Below, piece by piece: positions 6,572-16,237 of a stretch of DNA of 49,723 bases. The DNA comes from an uncultured Bacteroides sp. (lineage in GTDB: Bacteria > Bacteroidota > Bacteroidia > Bacteroidales > Bacteroidaceae). Both the position numbers and the translations under genes were made by a program. The stretch's first letter is position 1; the number at the start of each line of letters is the position of its first letter. The notes below the pieces were generated by a model, which saw only the letters and a program-made list of their open reading frames with translations, had not been told where the DNA came from and made no database searches. The DNA lies in contig CAUDXH010000014.1 in the NCBI GenBank assembly GCA_958453305.1, forward strand, positions 1-49,723, written 5' to 3'.

Positions 6572-7540
6572 ATGATACAACGATTTGCGGATTATCTGGT
6601 GTATGACATCTTCGGTTTAGATGCTTCAACCGCTTTAGGAGAAGCTATCAACTTCTTCTTCTACGATACGATAAAGATTTTGATTTTATTGTTCATTATC
6701 AGTGTGATTATGGGAATTATCAATGCCTATTTCCCGATAGAGCGTTTACGTAATTATTTGACTTCCCGTAAGCTATATGGATTGCAATATTTCTTTGCAG
6801 CCGTATTTGGTGCTATTACCCCGTTTTGTTCCTGTTCTTCTATACCGCTGTTTATCGGATTTGTGAAAGGAGGCATTCCTCTGGGAGTAACATTTGCTTA
6901 TCTGATAACCTCGCCTTTGGTAAATGAGGTTGCTGTTGCCATGTTTATCGGCTCTTTTGGGTTGCGTATTACTTCTATTTATGTGATTAGCGGCATTCTG
7001 TTAGGTATGGTAGGCGGATTTATTTTGGGGAAGATGAAACTGGAGCCTTATTTGAGTGATTGGGTAAAACAAATCCAGCAAAATTCAACTTCCGACTCGG
7101 GAACATGGGAAAAAGAGCATACTCCGTTCTTTAAGCGCTTACCAATTATCATGCAAGAAGCATGGGGGATTGTCAGAGGAGTGCTTCTGTATATTCTTAT
7201 CGGTATCGGTATCGGTGCGTTTATGCACGGCTATGTGCCGGAAGGATTTTTCGAGCAGTATATGTCGAAGGAGAACTGGTTTGCAGTTCCTTTATCCGTC
7301 GTATTGGCAGTTCCAATGTATGCCAATGCTGCCGGAATAGTGCCGGTGATTGAAGTCTTTGTTGCTAAGGGCATTCCTATAGGAACTGCGCTTGCTTTTA
7401 TGATGGCAGTTGTCGGGCTTTCGTTACCTGAAGCTACGTTGCTAAAGAAAGTAATGACTTGGCGGCTGATTGGTATTTTCTTTGGGCTGATAACCTTTTT
7501 TATTATTGTTTTGGGCTATTTGTATAATATGGTATTGTAG
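6572..7540 (+). CDS. ArsP/DUF318-type permease, organoarsenical efflux candidate
   Basis: 322 aa, about eight membrane helices. The motif TPFCSCSSIPLFIGF (C86, C88) is the signature of the ArsP/permease (DUF318) family; ArsP of Campylobacter exports trivalent organoarsenicals using conserved cysteines. A second conserved segment PMYANAAGIVPVIE lies near residue 250. A cytoplasmic loop (about 165-190) separates two bundles. It is the last gene of the cluster, 45 bases after arsC, preceded by O3. Related SO_0444-type permeases have been linked to Cu/Zn, so the substrate remains inferred from the arsenic context. Confidence 0.82.
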   Translation: MIQRFADYLVYDIFGLDASTALGEAINFFFYDTIKILILLFIISVIMGIINAYFPIERLRNYLTSRKLYGLQYFFAAVFGAITPFCSCSSIPLFIGFVKGGIPLGVTFAYLITSPLVNEVAVAMFIGSFGLRITSIYVISGILLGMVGGFILGKMKLEPYLSDWVKQIQQNSTSDSGTWEKEHTPFFKRLPIIMQEAWGIVRGVLLYILIGIGIGAFMHGYVPEGFFEQYMSKENWFAVPLSVVLAVPMYANAAGIVPVIEVFVAKGIPIGTALAFMMAVVGLSLPEATLLKKVMTWRLIGIFFGLITFFIIVLGYLYNMVL

Positions 7541-8013
7541 AAGCTGACAGCTGCATTTGATTCTTTTCCGTCATAAGCCTAATCATAGGGCTTGATGGAA
7601 ATGGTCTTGCCGTTTTTTCAACCGGGTAATCGTATGGGGTGTGTATTTGAGTTATTAACAGGCTTTCTCTTGTTGTTGATAACTTGATGTTGTTTGCGTT
7701 TGCGTTTGGGATGAAAGAGTAATATTCTGACTTATTTCCTCTGATAATAAGCGAGCTAACTGTGTGGTAAAAACGCGAAGGTGTTTATAATAAAATGCCT
7801 TTATGTTATGGGGCAGTATATCAGAAGATGCGGACACTTGTAAGTGGAGTTACTTATGTTTCATGAGATAGAAATAGAAAAGCCGGAACCTCTCTTCACA
7901 GAGTGAGTTCCGGCGTATAAGATTAAACTGATTTTGGGAACCTTTATTCAATATTATAATAGGGTTTTGTTAATTAACTCTTCTGATTAAACTTCCCGGT
8001 TCCGATAAGCAGG
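7541..8013. other. Gap between the ars cluster and the GH30 locus
   Basis: About 470 bases between convergent genes with no convincing gene. A 12-bp hairpin with a 2-base bulge lies at 7566-7600 (TTCCGTCATAAGCC with GGCTTGATGGAA), followed at 13 bases by six T's, so it may stop ars transcription weakly. The terminator of the opposite operon is at 7882-7914. Frames of 60 codons or less in between look random. Confidence 0.45.
7874..7914 (-). terminator. Rho-independent terminator of the GH30 operon
   Basis: GCCGGAAC (7882-7889) and GTTCCGGC (7907-7914) pair perfectly, with an inner CTCT/AGAG pairing. Read on the minus strand the stem is followed by TTTTCTATTTC. It sits about 100 bases past the stop of the last GH30 gene. 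Confidence 0.75.
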
Positions 8014-9480
8014 TCATTGTAATTCCCCGGTAAAAGTGGTTACACTTTGCGGCAAGAATTCCAGTGTACTTCCTGTAATTGTACCTTCCGACCATTGTTT
8101 GTCGGCAGTGGTAATATAATTTCTCAACGAACCTTTTACAACTTTACCGTTTTCAAACAGAAGCTGAGACGTCAGCTGCCTGTCGGTAGGATTTACCACA
8201 ACGACGGTGAACTGGTTGCCATGACGGAAAGACGAAACTCTTACTTCCTCGGGAAGTCCGTCCGGCAGGTTGCCCATCCCCCGGCTTCCGCGTGGAATGT
8301 AACGCGTATAGTTTCCAAACGTTTCGTATCGTTTGGTCTTGATAAAGCTGCCTTCTTGCTGATTCAAGACAATCAGACTTTCATTGGTCTTGGTGGGTTG
8401 CGCTCCCAGCCACCAGATGATGGCACTGACTTGCGCATCCATCAGATACTCATGGAAAGCAATTGCCCAGCGCAGCCCGTCTTTCATAGAAACATCCAGC
8501 GGGGTGATGTCGCTTATTTCGGTAACCCACATCGGAATATTCCGTTTTACAGCCTCTTCAAAGGGAACGATGGGAGTGCGTCTCAATTCTGCCGGAAGCG
8601 GAATCGTATCGGGCAATACATAACCATGTCCGGCTGCAATGATATTATTTTCGGGCATATCAGCATGAGTCTGCAGCACGTTGTTGACAAAGTCGGCCGA
8701 TGAAATCATTTTAAGCCGGTCGAATACAGTTGACCAGGCCGGATTTTCACCGAACAGTACCTTGACTTCCGGGTTCCTTTTTTGCAGGGTAGGTAGCAAG
8801 TTGTTCTGGATAAAGTCACCCATTTCTTGTGGAGTCCATAAACAGGAGTTCCAGGGAGCAGCATATCCCGGCTCATTGGAAGGTGAAACCGCATAAACGG
8901 GAATGCCGGCTTTATTATACGCTTCGCAAAAATCGGTCAGATAGTCTGCGTAATGCTGATAATGTTCACTTTTCAGTCTTCCTTGAGATGCCGGATACAA
9001 TTCGGTAGCCCGATTCCCTTCTTTCATCCATGCGGGAGGACTCCACGTAGAGAAGGTGAACCGTACTTCGGGATACTTCTGCTGCACATGCGAGGTGAGC
9101 CAAAATTGTCCCCGGCGCAGTAAATCATTCCGCTCTATTTTTTCAGGGTGCTGAGCCACGTGCAGACTGGTGTCGGAAGCAGTGGCAAAGTCTGCCTGAA
9201 GTTCACCGGTGGCATAGTGAGGAAAAATCTCTCCCCTGAGAATGTTGACATTTAATCCCTCAGACGAGAAAAGTGCATCAAGTACTTGTTCTCGTTGCGG
9301 GAAAATGAACACATCATCTGCCCAATCTGCTTCGCCCACACCAAATCCGTCGATTGTTTGGCGCAAGTCGTTACACCGGAGGGTGATGGAACCGGTGGGT
9401 TGTGCAGGGAGCGGAAGTGCTCCCTGCAGCATACCACATGCCAGTATTAATTTTGCATATCGCTGAAATTTCATACGCAT
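8014..9480 (-). CDS. GH30 family glycoside hydrolase (second of a tandem pair)
   Basis: 488 aa. The GH30 TIM barrel is seen from IDGFGVGEADWADD (43-56) through WSPPAWMK (147-153). Acid/base Glu is E203 in SPSNEPGY and the nucleophile E321 in MWVTEIS; a C-terminal beta-sandwich follows (about 410-488). GH30 enzymes cleave beta-glucans, xylans or glucosyl linkages depending on subfamily; I cannot fix the substrate. The N-terminus is a signal peptide; a cysteine at 15 lies in a weak lipobox (ILAC) but the hydrophobic stretch continues to about AQ27, so periplasmic secretion is equally likely. It starts 6 bases after its paralog and ends the operon. Confidence 0.9.
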   Translation of the reverse strand: MRMKFQRYAKLILACGMLQGALPLPAQPTGSITLRCNDLRQTIDGFGVGEADWADDVFIFPQREQVLDALFSSEGLNVNILRGEIFPHYATGELQADFATASDTSLHVAQHPEKIERNDLLRRGQFWLTSHVQQKYPEVRFTFSTWSPPAWMKEGNRATELYPASQGRLKSEHYQHYADYLTDFCEAYNKAGIPVYAVSPSNEPGYAAPWNSCLWTPQEMGDFIQNNLLPTLQKRNPEVKVLFGENPAWSTVFDRLKMISSADFVNNVLQTHADMPENNIIAAGHGYVLPDTIPLPAELRRTPIVPFEEAVKRNIPMWVTEISDITPLDVSMKDGLRWAIAFHEYLMDAQVSAIIWWLGAQPTKTNESLIVLNQQEGSFIKTKRYETFGNYTRYIPRGSRGMGNLPDGLPEEVRVSSFRHGNQFTVVVVNPTDRQLTSQLLFENGKVVKGSLRNYITTADKQWSEGTITGSTLEFLPQSVTTFTGELQ

Positions 9481-9486
9481 TGTTTT

Positions 9487-10986
9487 TTATTGAACCGAGC
9501 CGACATAGGTTACCACGCTCATAGCGGGAACGGTAATCGGATACATGTTCGATTCATCTTTAGTTATTGTACTTTCTTTCCAGTTCTGTTCGGCATCTGT
9601 GGTGTATGCCTTTAACTCTCCGATAGGTCTGCCGCCTTTCACCTGGATGGTAGTTGTGATCGGTTCTTTCGATTTGTTTACTGCCACCATGACATATTCC
9701 CGATTATTCTTGAATGCAGTCAGTAACAACTTTCCGGTAGTAGAGATAGGCTTGTCGGTACGGATTTGCTTGCTGCCTACTTTCACGTAGCGCGTGTAAT
9801 TGCCATACGTATAAAACCGTTTCGGAATCTGGAAGTTGCCTTGTTCCAGTTTGATGAGGCTTTCATTCGTATCGGTATATCTGGCTCCTGTCCACCAGCA
9901 TACAGCATTGACATGTGCATTGGCGAGGTATTTATGGAAGACCTCTGCCCAGTGGATGGCGTTGTCCATAGAACCGTCATAATTGTCGAGAGCAGAGCTG
10001 ATTTCTGTCAGCCATACTTTCAGACCTTGGTCAACAGCCTTGTCATAAGGTACGATAGGAAATTCATACGGAATGCGTGGAATGTTATATCCGTGACCTG
10101 CTGCAATATCTGCATATTTAATTACATCAGGATTAGCCTCCATTACGTTTTCGGCATACTTCTTGGCTGAAACCACATTGAATGCTCCGAGTACCAGTGT
10201 GGACCATTGAGCCAGTTCTCCGAAGATGATTTGCGGGTTCACTGACTGCTTTTCGAATGTCGGCCCCATGTAGTTGGCAATAAAGTCGGCGAGCTGTTCG
10301 GGCGACCATTTACATGAGTTCCAGTTAGCCTCGTAGTTTGGTTCATTGACCGGTGATATGGCATAAATATCCATTCCAGCTTCTTTGTAGGCTTGTACGA
10401 ACTGAACCAGATAATCGGCAAACATCTGGTAATATTCTTTTTTCAGCGAACCATGTGAAGCAAAGTTATCTTCAGTGATGTAGCCGTCTTGTTTCATCCA
10501 TGCGGGAGGACTCCAGGTGCTGAAGAACAGCTTATCTACATGATATAATTGTTTGGCTTGTTGAGTAACCCATAATTGTCCTCTTCTTTTCAGTTCGTTG
10601 GCTTCAGCTTGCTGGAAATAAGGGTCACCAAGCGGCATGTCCGTTCTTACATCCGTATCAAAAGAAGTGTCACCTTCCTTCATCCAGTAATGCGGGAAAA
10701 TTTCTCCGCGGAGCATACTTATATTCAACCCATCTTTGCCGAAAAGCAAATCCATGACTTCTTTTCTTTTGGGATGAGTGAAAATATCGGCGGCACAGTC
10801 GGCTTCAGCTATACCGAAGCCGTCTAATTCCTGTCCCTCTTCATTCCATTCTATCACCACATTTTTTGTGAACAAGCCGCGTGTTTCGGCAGTTGGTTCA
10901 TCTTGGGTCATAACCTCGGGCTCATCTGTTTGTGAGCAGGAGAAAAGCAGACCCAAAAGGGCTGTCAGATAAAAAGCCTTTTTCAT
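9487..10986 (-). CDS. GH30 family glycoside hydrolase, surface lipoprotein
   Basis: 499 aa. Lipobox LLFSC puts a lipidated cysteine at C17, followed by SQTDEPE; acidic residues right after the cysteine resemble the Bacteroidetes surface export signal, so this enzyme probably sits outside the cell. The GH30 barrel starts at LDGFGIAEADCAAD (54-67). Acid/base E215 lies in SPVNEPNY and nucleophile E328 in VWLTEIS. It is clearly a paralog of the 8014-9480 enzyme (shared LRGEIFPHYW/Y, STWSPPAWMK, WNSC.W). A natural split would be outside cleavage by this one and periplasmic cleavage by the other. It lies 50 bases after the SusD-like gene. Confidence 0.92.
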   Translation of the reverse strand: MKKAFYLTALLGLLFSCSQTDEPEVMTQDEPTAETRGLFTKNVVIEWNEEGQELDGFGIAEADCAADIFTHPKRKEVMDLLFGKDGLNISMLRGEIFPHYWMKEGDTSFDTDVRTDMPLGDPYFQQAEANELKRRGQLWVTQQAKQLYHVDKLFFSTWSPPAWMKQDGYITEDNFASHGSLKKEYYQMFADYLVQFVQAYKEAGMDIYAISPVNEPNYEANWNSCKWSPEQLADFIANYMGPTFEKQSVNPQIIFGELAQWSTLVLGAFNVVSAKKYAENVMEANPDVIKYADIAAGHGYNIPRIPYEFPIVPYDKAVDQGLKVWLTEISSALDNYDGSMDNAIHWAEVFHKYLANAHVNAVCWWTGARYTDTNESLIKLEQGNFQIPKRFYTYGNYTRYVKVGSKQIRTDKPISTTGKLLLTAFKNNREYVMVAVNKSKEPITTTIQVKGGRPIGELKAYTTDAEQNWKESTITKDESNMYPITVPAMSVVTYVGSVQ

Positions 10987-11036
10987 AATGTTGTTTTTTA
11001 AAGGTTATAGTTCATGGTTTAAGTATTGCCTTTTGA

Positions 11037-12560
11037 TTAATTGGCTACGTCCCACCAGATACGGGTGTTCAGGTTGTCAGTTCCCTGTTGCTGGACAGCC
11101 TGTTCAACGTTTGCTTTGTTGATGGTATATTCATCAATGGCATACGGCAAGCGTCGGGGTATCTGTCCGTTGCTTTCATTGCCTGCATAATGGGTAGGAG
11201 TCAGTTTAGGATAGCCGCAGCGACGCCAGTTGGCATAACTTTCATACCCGTTCATGAAGGTAGTAACCCAGTATTCATTACCCAGTACCTCCAGCTTTTC
11301 TTCTTGCGAAGCAGCATTTGCGAAAAGGTTTTGTGCCAGATAGTCGTCTACTTGCTGTTCAGAGATGCTTACACCGTAAGCCTCTTTCTGCTCCTGCATA
11401 GAAAGGCGGATGGCTTCTTTATAGAGAGCTTCCGGGTCGCCTGCTACCCAGTTGCGCAGAGCAGCTTCAGCCTGAAGCAGCTTACTCTCACTCGGCATAA
11501 GCAGCAGGGTAGGTGCATCTTCGCGCAAGATTACGTTTGTATTGAAGTTTGAGTAATCTTCAAGTTTGCCGGTATAGTCGGAATTGGTACTGATGGTATT
11601 TTTATCATAACCGTTAGGAAGACCTTTCTGGACACTTGGGTCAGCATTGCCGTCTTTCAGCGAGCAGAATACAGCGATACGAGGGTCTTTGGTAGCTTGC
11701 AGATGATTCATGAAAGTCTGGCTTATTTTCACCTTACCCTGTCCGATGTAGTCGTCTTTCTGGAAGCGTAAAGCCACCGGATTCTTGTCTTCATCACGTC
11801 CGCCGGCAATGTGTTTCACCCGGCACATATCTTTCGCTTCACTCATGATGCCTCCCTCAATGGCAGCTTTAGCAGTGGCTTTTGCCAAATCCGGATTCAC
11901 CTTGCTCAGGCGCATTCCGAGGCGGAGTAGCAGGGAGTTGCCGAACTTTTTCCACTGGTCGATGTCGCCGTTATAGAACAAATCACCTTCAATGGCAGGC
12001 TTGTCAGCATTGAGCAGGTTGACCCCCGCTTTTACCTGATCAATCAAATCGGCATAGATCGATTCCTGTGTATCGTATTTCGGCTTGTAGATACTTTGAC
12101 GGAATCCGTATCCCGCTTCAGTATAGGGAACATTTCCATAGAGGTCGGTCATCCGTTGAAAAAGGAAAGCCCCCCATATTTTTGCAACTGCCTGCATGTT
12201 CTGGAATTCAGGCTTTTGGGCTGCCTGATATTCCATTTCGCGCCAGTTTTTGATGGCTGTACTATAGAAATCAAGAAAATATGAAGTAGCAGGAGCCTGC
12301 ATCATATAATACTTGTCGCCCACACCGGCCTCGGTACTTTCCAGCGAAGCGGTTTGCTGGACCATCATCATGCAGCAGCCAATCTGCATATTCTTGGTAT
12401 GACCGTCTACGCTTGTATTCAGCTGCGTATAGGTTAACAGCGGACCGGGAGTAATGACCGTACTTTCATTGGGGTTCAAGTTTTTTTCTTCAAAATCGCA
12501 GGCTGTCAAGCACATACCTGCAGCACAAAACAATGTTGCTTTTAAATATCTTGTTAACAT
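11037..12560 (-). CDS. SusD/RagB-like glycan-binding lipoprotein
   Basis: 507 aa. Lipobox LTAC gives lipidated C21 followed by DFEEK, an acidic surface-export type stretch. The N-terminal NLNPNES motif and the pattern of the following helices fit the SusD-like_2 group of nutrient-binding outer-membrane lipoproteins. It should form a complex with the SusC-type transporter encoded 12 bases upstream and capture the glycan at the cell surface. The ligand is unknown; the two GH30 genes downstream suggest a beta-linked glycan. No missing regions are obvious. Confidence 0.9.
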   Translation of the reverse strand: MLTRYLKATLFCAAGMCLTACDFEEKNLNPNESTVITPGPLLTYTQLNTSVDGHTKNMQIGCCMMMVQQTASLESTEAGVGDKYYMMQAPATSYFLDFYSTAIKNWREMEYQAAQKPEFQNMQAVAKIWGAFLFQRMTDLYGNVPYTEAGYGFRQSIYKPKYDTQESIYADLIDQVKAGVNLLNADKPAIEGDLFYNGDIDQWKKFGNSLLLRLGMRLSKVNPDLAKATAKAAIEGGIMSEAKDMCRVKHIAGGRDEDKNPVALRFQKDDYIGQGKVKISQTFMNHLQATKDPRIAVFCSLKDGNADPSVQKGLPNGYDKNTISTNSDYTGKLEDYSNFNTNVILREDAPTLLLMPSESKLLQAEAALRNWVAGDPEALYKEAIRLSMQEQKEAYGVSISEQQVDDYLAQNLFANAASQEEKLEVLGNEYWVTTFMNGYESYANWRRCGYPKLTPTHYAGNESNGQIPRRLPYAIDEYTINKANVEQAVQQQGTDNLNTRIWWDVAN

Positions 12561-12572
12561 AGCTGTCCGTTT

Positions 12573-15500
12573 TTAAAATTTCACATTCAAGTTAAAACCA
12601 ATGCTGCGAGTAGCCGGCATTCCGTATGACTCAAATCCCTGACCGTTGCCAATGTTCAGCATGGCTTCCGGGTCAACCAAAGGCACATCGTCATAAATGT
12701 TCCAGAGGTTACGTCCTACGATGGCTAAAGAAAGAGCAGACATACCCAGTTTCTTGATCCATTTCTGCGGGAAGGAATAACCGAACGACAGTTCACGGAG
12801 TTTCACGAAAGAAGCGTCGTAAACAAATTCCTCAGTGATTCCTGCCATGGCCATGTAATACTTCATGGCATCAGCTTTTACATCGTTCGGTGTCACTCCG
12901 TCGGCTTTGACTCCTTGTCCCAATACACCGCCTTCACGTCCGGGTAATGTGCCCACGTGGCGTCCGAAACTGTACATGTGCGCGTTGGTCATAGAATAGA
13001 TGTCACCGCCTATTTTTGCATCAATCAAGAAGCTTAATGTGAAGCCTTTATAATTAAAGCTGTTGCTGAAACCTAAGGTATAAGGAGCTACCGATTCACC
13101 CAGTTTCTTGATACCACCCTTCATGGGAAGACCATTGTCGTCGAACATGATTTCACCTTTATCGTTCCGCTTGTAAGATTCTCCTTTAATGATACCGTAA
13201 GGTTCGCCTACTTCGTGATAGATGAAAGCCGGACCACAGTTGTCGCCGTCATGACCGGTACGGGCTGTTTCCAGAATGAATTCATTGATATCATCGGTAA
13301 TTTTTTTCACTTCACTCTTGTTATATGAGAAGTTCAATGAGCTGTTCCATGTAAAGTCTTTTGTTTTGACGGGAACGGCAGTGAGCAAGAGTTCCACACC
13401 ATGGTTATGCACCTTACCTGCATTGATGCGAACACCTTTATAACCAGATGCTGAAGAGATTCCTGCATCTACGATATCGTCTTTGGTGTTACGTACATAG
13501 TAGGTAAAGTCGATACCGATACGGTTGTTAAGGAAGCGGGCATCCAAACCTACTTCATAAGCATTCGAGGTCAACGGCTTCAAGTTCAGGTTTGGTACGA
13601 TGGATTGTCCGATAAAGCCGATCGGATGACCGTACATTTTTTGGTTGAAAGAGTAAGTCAATCCCAAGTTATAAGGACCAACAGCACCTCCAGACTGTGC
13701 CCATGAACCGCGCACCTTCAAGAATGGAATCCATTCGGGCATTTTTACAGCTTCACTGATGATGAATCCGGCACCTACTGAAGGATAGAAAATATGATTG
13801 GAGCTGTTTTTACCTTTATATGATAAGGCAGAGAACCAGTCATTTCTTCCGGTCAGAGTCAAGTAAACCATGCTTCGGTAAGAAAGTTCCAGCTGACCGA
13901 AAATAGAGTTGATATAGCTTTCCGATTTAGAGGTACTTCCGCTTGTTACGGTATTGCTTCCCATGGCTTCGAAACCGGGCTGTATGAATCCTTGTCCGGT
14001 AGCAGTGGTCTGGTTATACCAGGCTCCCATGGTGTTCCATCCCAGAAAAGCGTCTACGCTGAACAAGTTGTTGCGGAAGGAGTTGGTATATCCTAAAATA
14101 GCTTCGGCATTGAACTCGCCGTTGTAGATAGAACTGCTGGTGATTGATCCGTCGTTATCGACCGCTGTACCATAAGGAACAATGCTTTCACTGCGGCGGT
14201 TAATCATATCACCTCCGAATTTACCGCGCAGATACCAGTTCGGGGTAAAGTTATATTGTGCTTCGATAGAACCGATTACACGGTCTTTGCTGTCTTTGTT
14301 GCTGTGGTTATAGGCAATGAAATAGGGGTTGCCGATGTAAGTCTGGCCTGTGGGCAGGAACTCCATTCCTTTGTCATCTACTCTCTTTTCCAACAAGCGT
14401 ACGTCGGTGTTGGGTGAAAGCATAAATAAAGTAGCATTGGCATTCGAGGTCAAGTCACCTAATCCCGGACGGTTTTTTGCACGTTCACGTACATACATCA
14501 CGTTTGCTTTGATGGTGAGATGTTCGTCAAGTTTAGATTGTACGTTTAAGGTGATGTTGTTACGTTCCAGTTTCGAGTTAGGCATGATGTCGTGGAAGCG
14601 TTGATCGCCGGCAGCCATACGGAACTGTACTTTTTCAGTACCACCCGATACAGCCAGGTTGTTGGTCAGAGACCAGGCATTCTGGTAGAAGTTTTTGAAG
14701 TTGTCTTTACCGGAAGCAACATACGGACGGCGTACGCCATCAAACTGCATAACCTCTTTACCATCCAGTTTACCACCGAATGACAGCATGTTGATTTGTG
14801 AAGCCAAGCTCGGAGCAATCTGTTCTATCAATACCGGAAGCATGGATTCTGGATAACCTTGTTGCTGTATCTGCTGCATAGCTACGCCATAAGCCATCTG
14901 TTCGGCATTGACTCCGTTTGAGCCTGCTCCATATTCCCATTGCAGGTCATCGTTCTTGAACATGATTTGTTCGTTGGTATAAGAAAGGTTATATTCTACT
15001 TTCACTTTACCTACCGAACCGCGCTTGGTTGTGATGACAATGGCACCGTTCGAAGCGCGAGAACCATAGAGGGCAGCAGCTGTTCCACCTTTCAATACAG
15101 ACATGCTTTCAATATCTTCACTGTTGATAGAAGAGATACCGTCACCACCATCAGTACCGCCCCACATACCTGTTTGTCCGTAGTTGGTATTATCCATCGG
15201 AATACCATCGATGATGTATAAAGGCTGGTTTGAACCGTTCAGAGAACCGTTACCACGAATGATGATTCGGCTGGAGCCCATCACCCCAGAAGCCGGTTTG
15301 GATACATTGACGCCAGCCACTTTACCTGCCAGACCCGTTGCGAGGTTGGCTACTTTCACGCGGTTCATGTCTTCACCTTTTACTTCGGTTACCGAATAAG
15401 CCAATGCTTTCTTTTCTTTGCGGATACCTAAGGCGGTTACCACAACTTCATCCATTGCTACATCGTCTTCTTTCATGGTAATGTTCAGAGGCATGCGTCC

Positions 15501-16061
15501 GGCTTTTACTTGTACCGATTCATATCCAATGTATGAAATGGTCAAGACCTGCCCTTCTTCTGCCTGAAGGCTGAAGTTTCCGTCCATATCGGTAATGGTA
15601 CCGGTAGCAGTTCCCTTCACTTGGATGCTGGCTCCAATAATGGCCTCTCCATTGCTGGCAGAAACCTTTCCTTTTACAGATATGGGTTCTTTTTTCGTTT
15701 CTGTTTGTTTTTGCTTTGTTTTATTGCTGACCAATACCGTATTCCCCTTACGCTCAAAGCGCAGTTGAGTCTGCTGGCTAATGGCATTAAGTGCTTCGCT
15801 CAGAGGTGATTTTGAAAGATTTAAGCTAACCTGAGGCTCCTGGCGAATTGTTTCATAGTCATAGAAAAACTTTATTCCGATTTGTTTAGTTATTTGTGTA
15901 AAAACTTGTTCTATATTCTGGTCTTTCACTTGTAAGGTTAAACTGCTTTCGTTTTGTGCATAGGTCTGTAGAGAAATAACAGATAAGCATACGAATAGTA
16001 AAAAAGCAGCAAAAGGAGAGTTGTGTGTGCCTTCCTTTTTAAGAATAGAATTCATATTCAT
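12573..16061 (-). CDS. SusC-like TonB-dependent transporter with STN signalling domain
   Basis: 1162 aa. Order: signal peptide (about 1-36), STN domain (about 40-115, LTLQVKDQNIEQVFTQITKQ), carboxypeptidase-regulatory-like domain (127-196, GKVSASNGEAIIGASIQVKG), TonB box (MDEVVVTALG near 204), plug and a beta barrel ending in F (NLNVKF). The STN domain is the feature that lets such receptors signal through a FecR-type anti-sigma factor, and that gene and its ECF sigma factor lie directly upstream. It imports glycan fragments captured by the SusD partner. No clear consensus -7 box with G at its end was found in the 176-base gap before it (TACTTTTA at 16101-16094 is one base off), which fits use of the ECF sigma factor. 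Confidence 0.95.
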   Translation of the reverse strand: MNMNSILKKEGTHNSPFAAFLLFVCLSVISLQTYAQNESSLTLQVKDQNIEQVFTQITKQIGIKFFYDYETIRQEPQVSLNLSKSPLSEALNAISQQTQLRFERKGNTVLVSNKTKQKQTETKKEPISVKGKVSASNGEAIIGASIQVKGTATGTITDMDGNFSLQAEEGQVLTISYIGYESVQVKAGRMPLNITMKEDDVAMDEVVVTALGIRKEKKALAYSVTEVKGEDMNRVKVANLATGLAGKVAGVNVSKPASGVMGSSRIIIRGNGSLNGSNQPLYIIDGIPMDNTNYGQTGMWGGTDGGDGISSINSEDIESMSVLKGGTAAALYGSRASNGAIVITTKRGSVGKVKVEYNLSYTNEQIMFKNDDLQWEYGAGSNGVNAEQMAYGVAMQQIQQQGYPESMLPVLIEQIAPSLASQINMLSFGGKLDGKEVMQFDGVRRPYVASGKDNFKNFYQNAWSLTNNLAVSGGTEKVQFRMAAGDQRFHDIMPNSKLERNNITLNVQSKLDEHLTIKANVMYVRERAKNRPGLGDLTSNANATLFMLSPNTDVRLLEKRVDDKGMEFLPTGQTYIGNPYFIAYNHSNKDSKDRVIGSIEAQYNFTPNWYLRGKFGGDMINRRSESIVPYGTAVDNDGSITSSSIYNGEFNAEAILGYTNSFRNNLFSVDAFLGWNTMGAWYNQTTATGQGFIQPGFEAMGSNTVTSGSTSKSESYINSIFGQLELSYRSMVYLTLTGRNDWFSALSYKGKNSSNHIFYPSVGAGFIISEAVKMPEWIPFLKVRGSWAQSGGAVGPYNLGLTYSFNQKMYGHPIGFIGQSIVPNLNLKPLTSNAYEVGLDARFLNNRIGIDFTYYVRNTKDDIVDAGISSASGYKGVRINAGKVHNHGVELLLTAVPVKTKDFTWNSSLNFSYNKSEVKKITDDINEFILETARTGHDGDNCGPAFIYHEVGEPYGIIKGESYKRNDKGEIMFDDNGLPMKGGIKKLGESVAPYTLGFSNSFNYKGFTLSFLIDAKIGGDIYSMTNAHMYSFGRHVGTLPGREGGVLGQGVKADGVTPNDVKADAMKYYMAMAGITEEFVYDASFVKLRELSFGYSFPQKWIKKLGMSALSLAIVGRNLWNIYDDVPLVDPEAMLNIGNGQGFESYGMPATRSIGFNLNVKF

Positions 16062-16237
16062 AAGTCTGTGATTTAATGGTAAGATTTAGGTTGTAAAAGT
16101 AGCGGATACGCTGTCAACTCATCGGCTATAGCCGTGGCAGTGTATCGGATGAGATAAAAGCTTTCCTGAGTTAAACTTTTACTTCTGTAATAATTAAGGA
16201 GATGATTTCATAGGCATTCAGGTTATAAAGGTTGATA

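Noticed and set aside
7566..7837. Remnant of an HU-like DNA-binding protein gene on the minus strand (FTTQLARLLSEE)
   Set aside because: Similarity is a dozen residues at most with no continuing domain; more likely chance.
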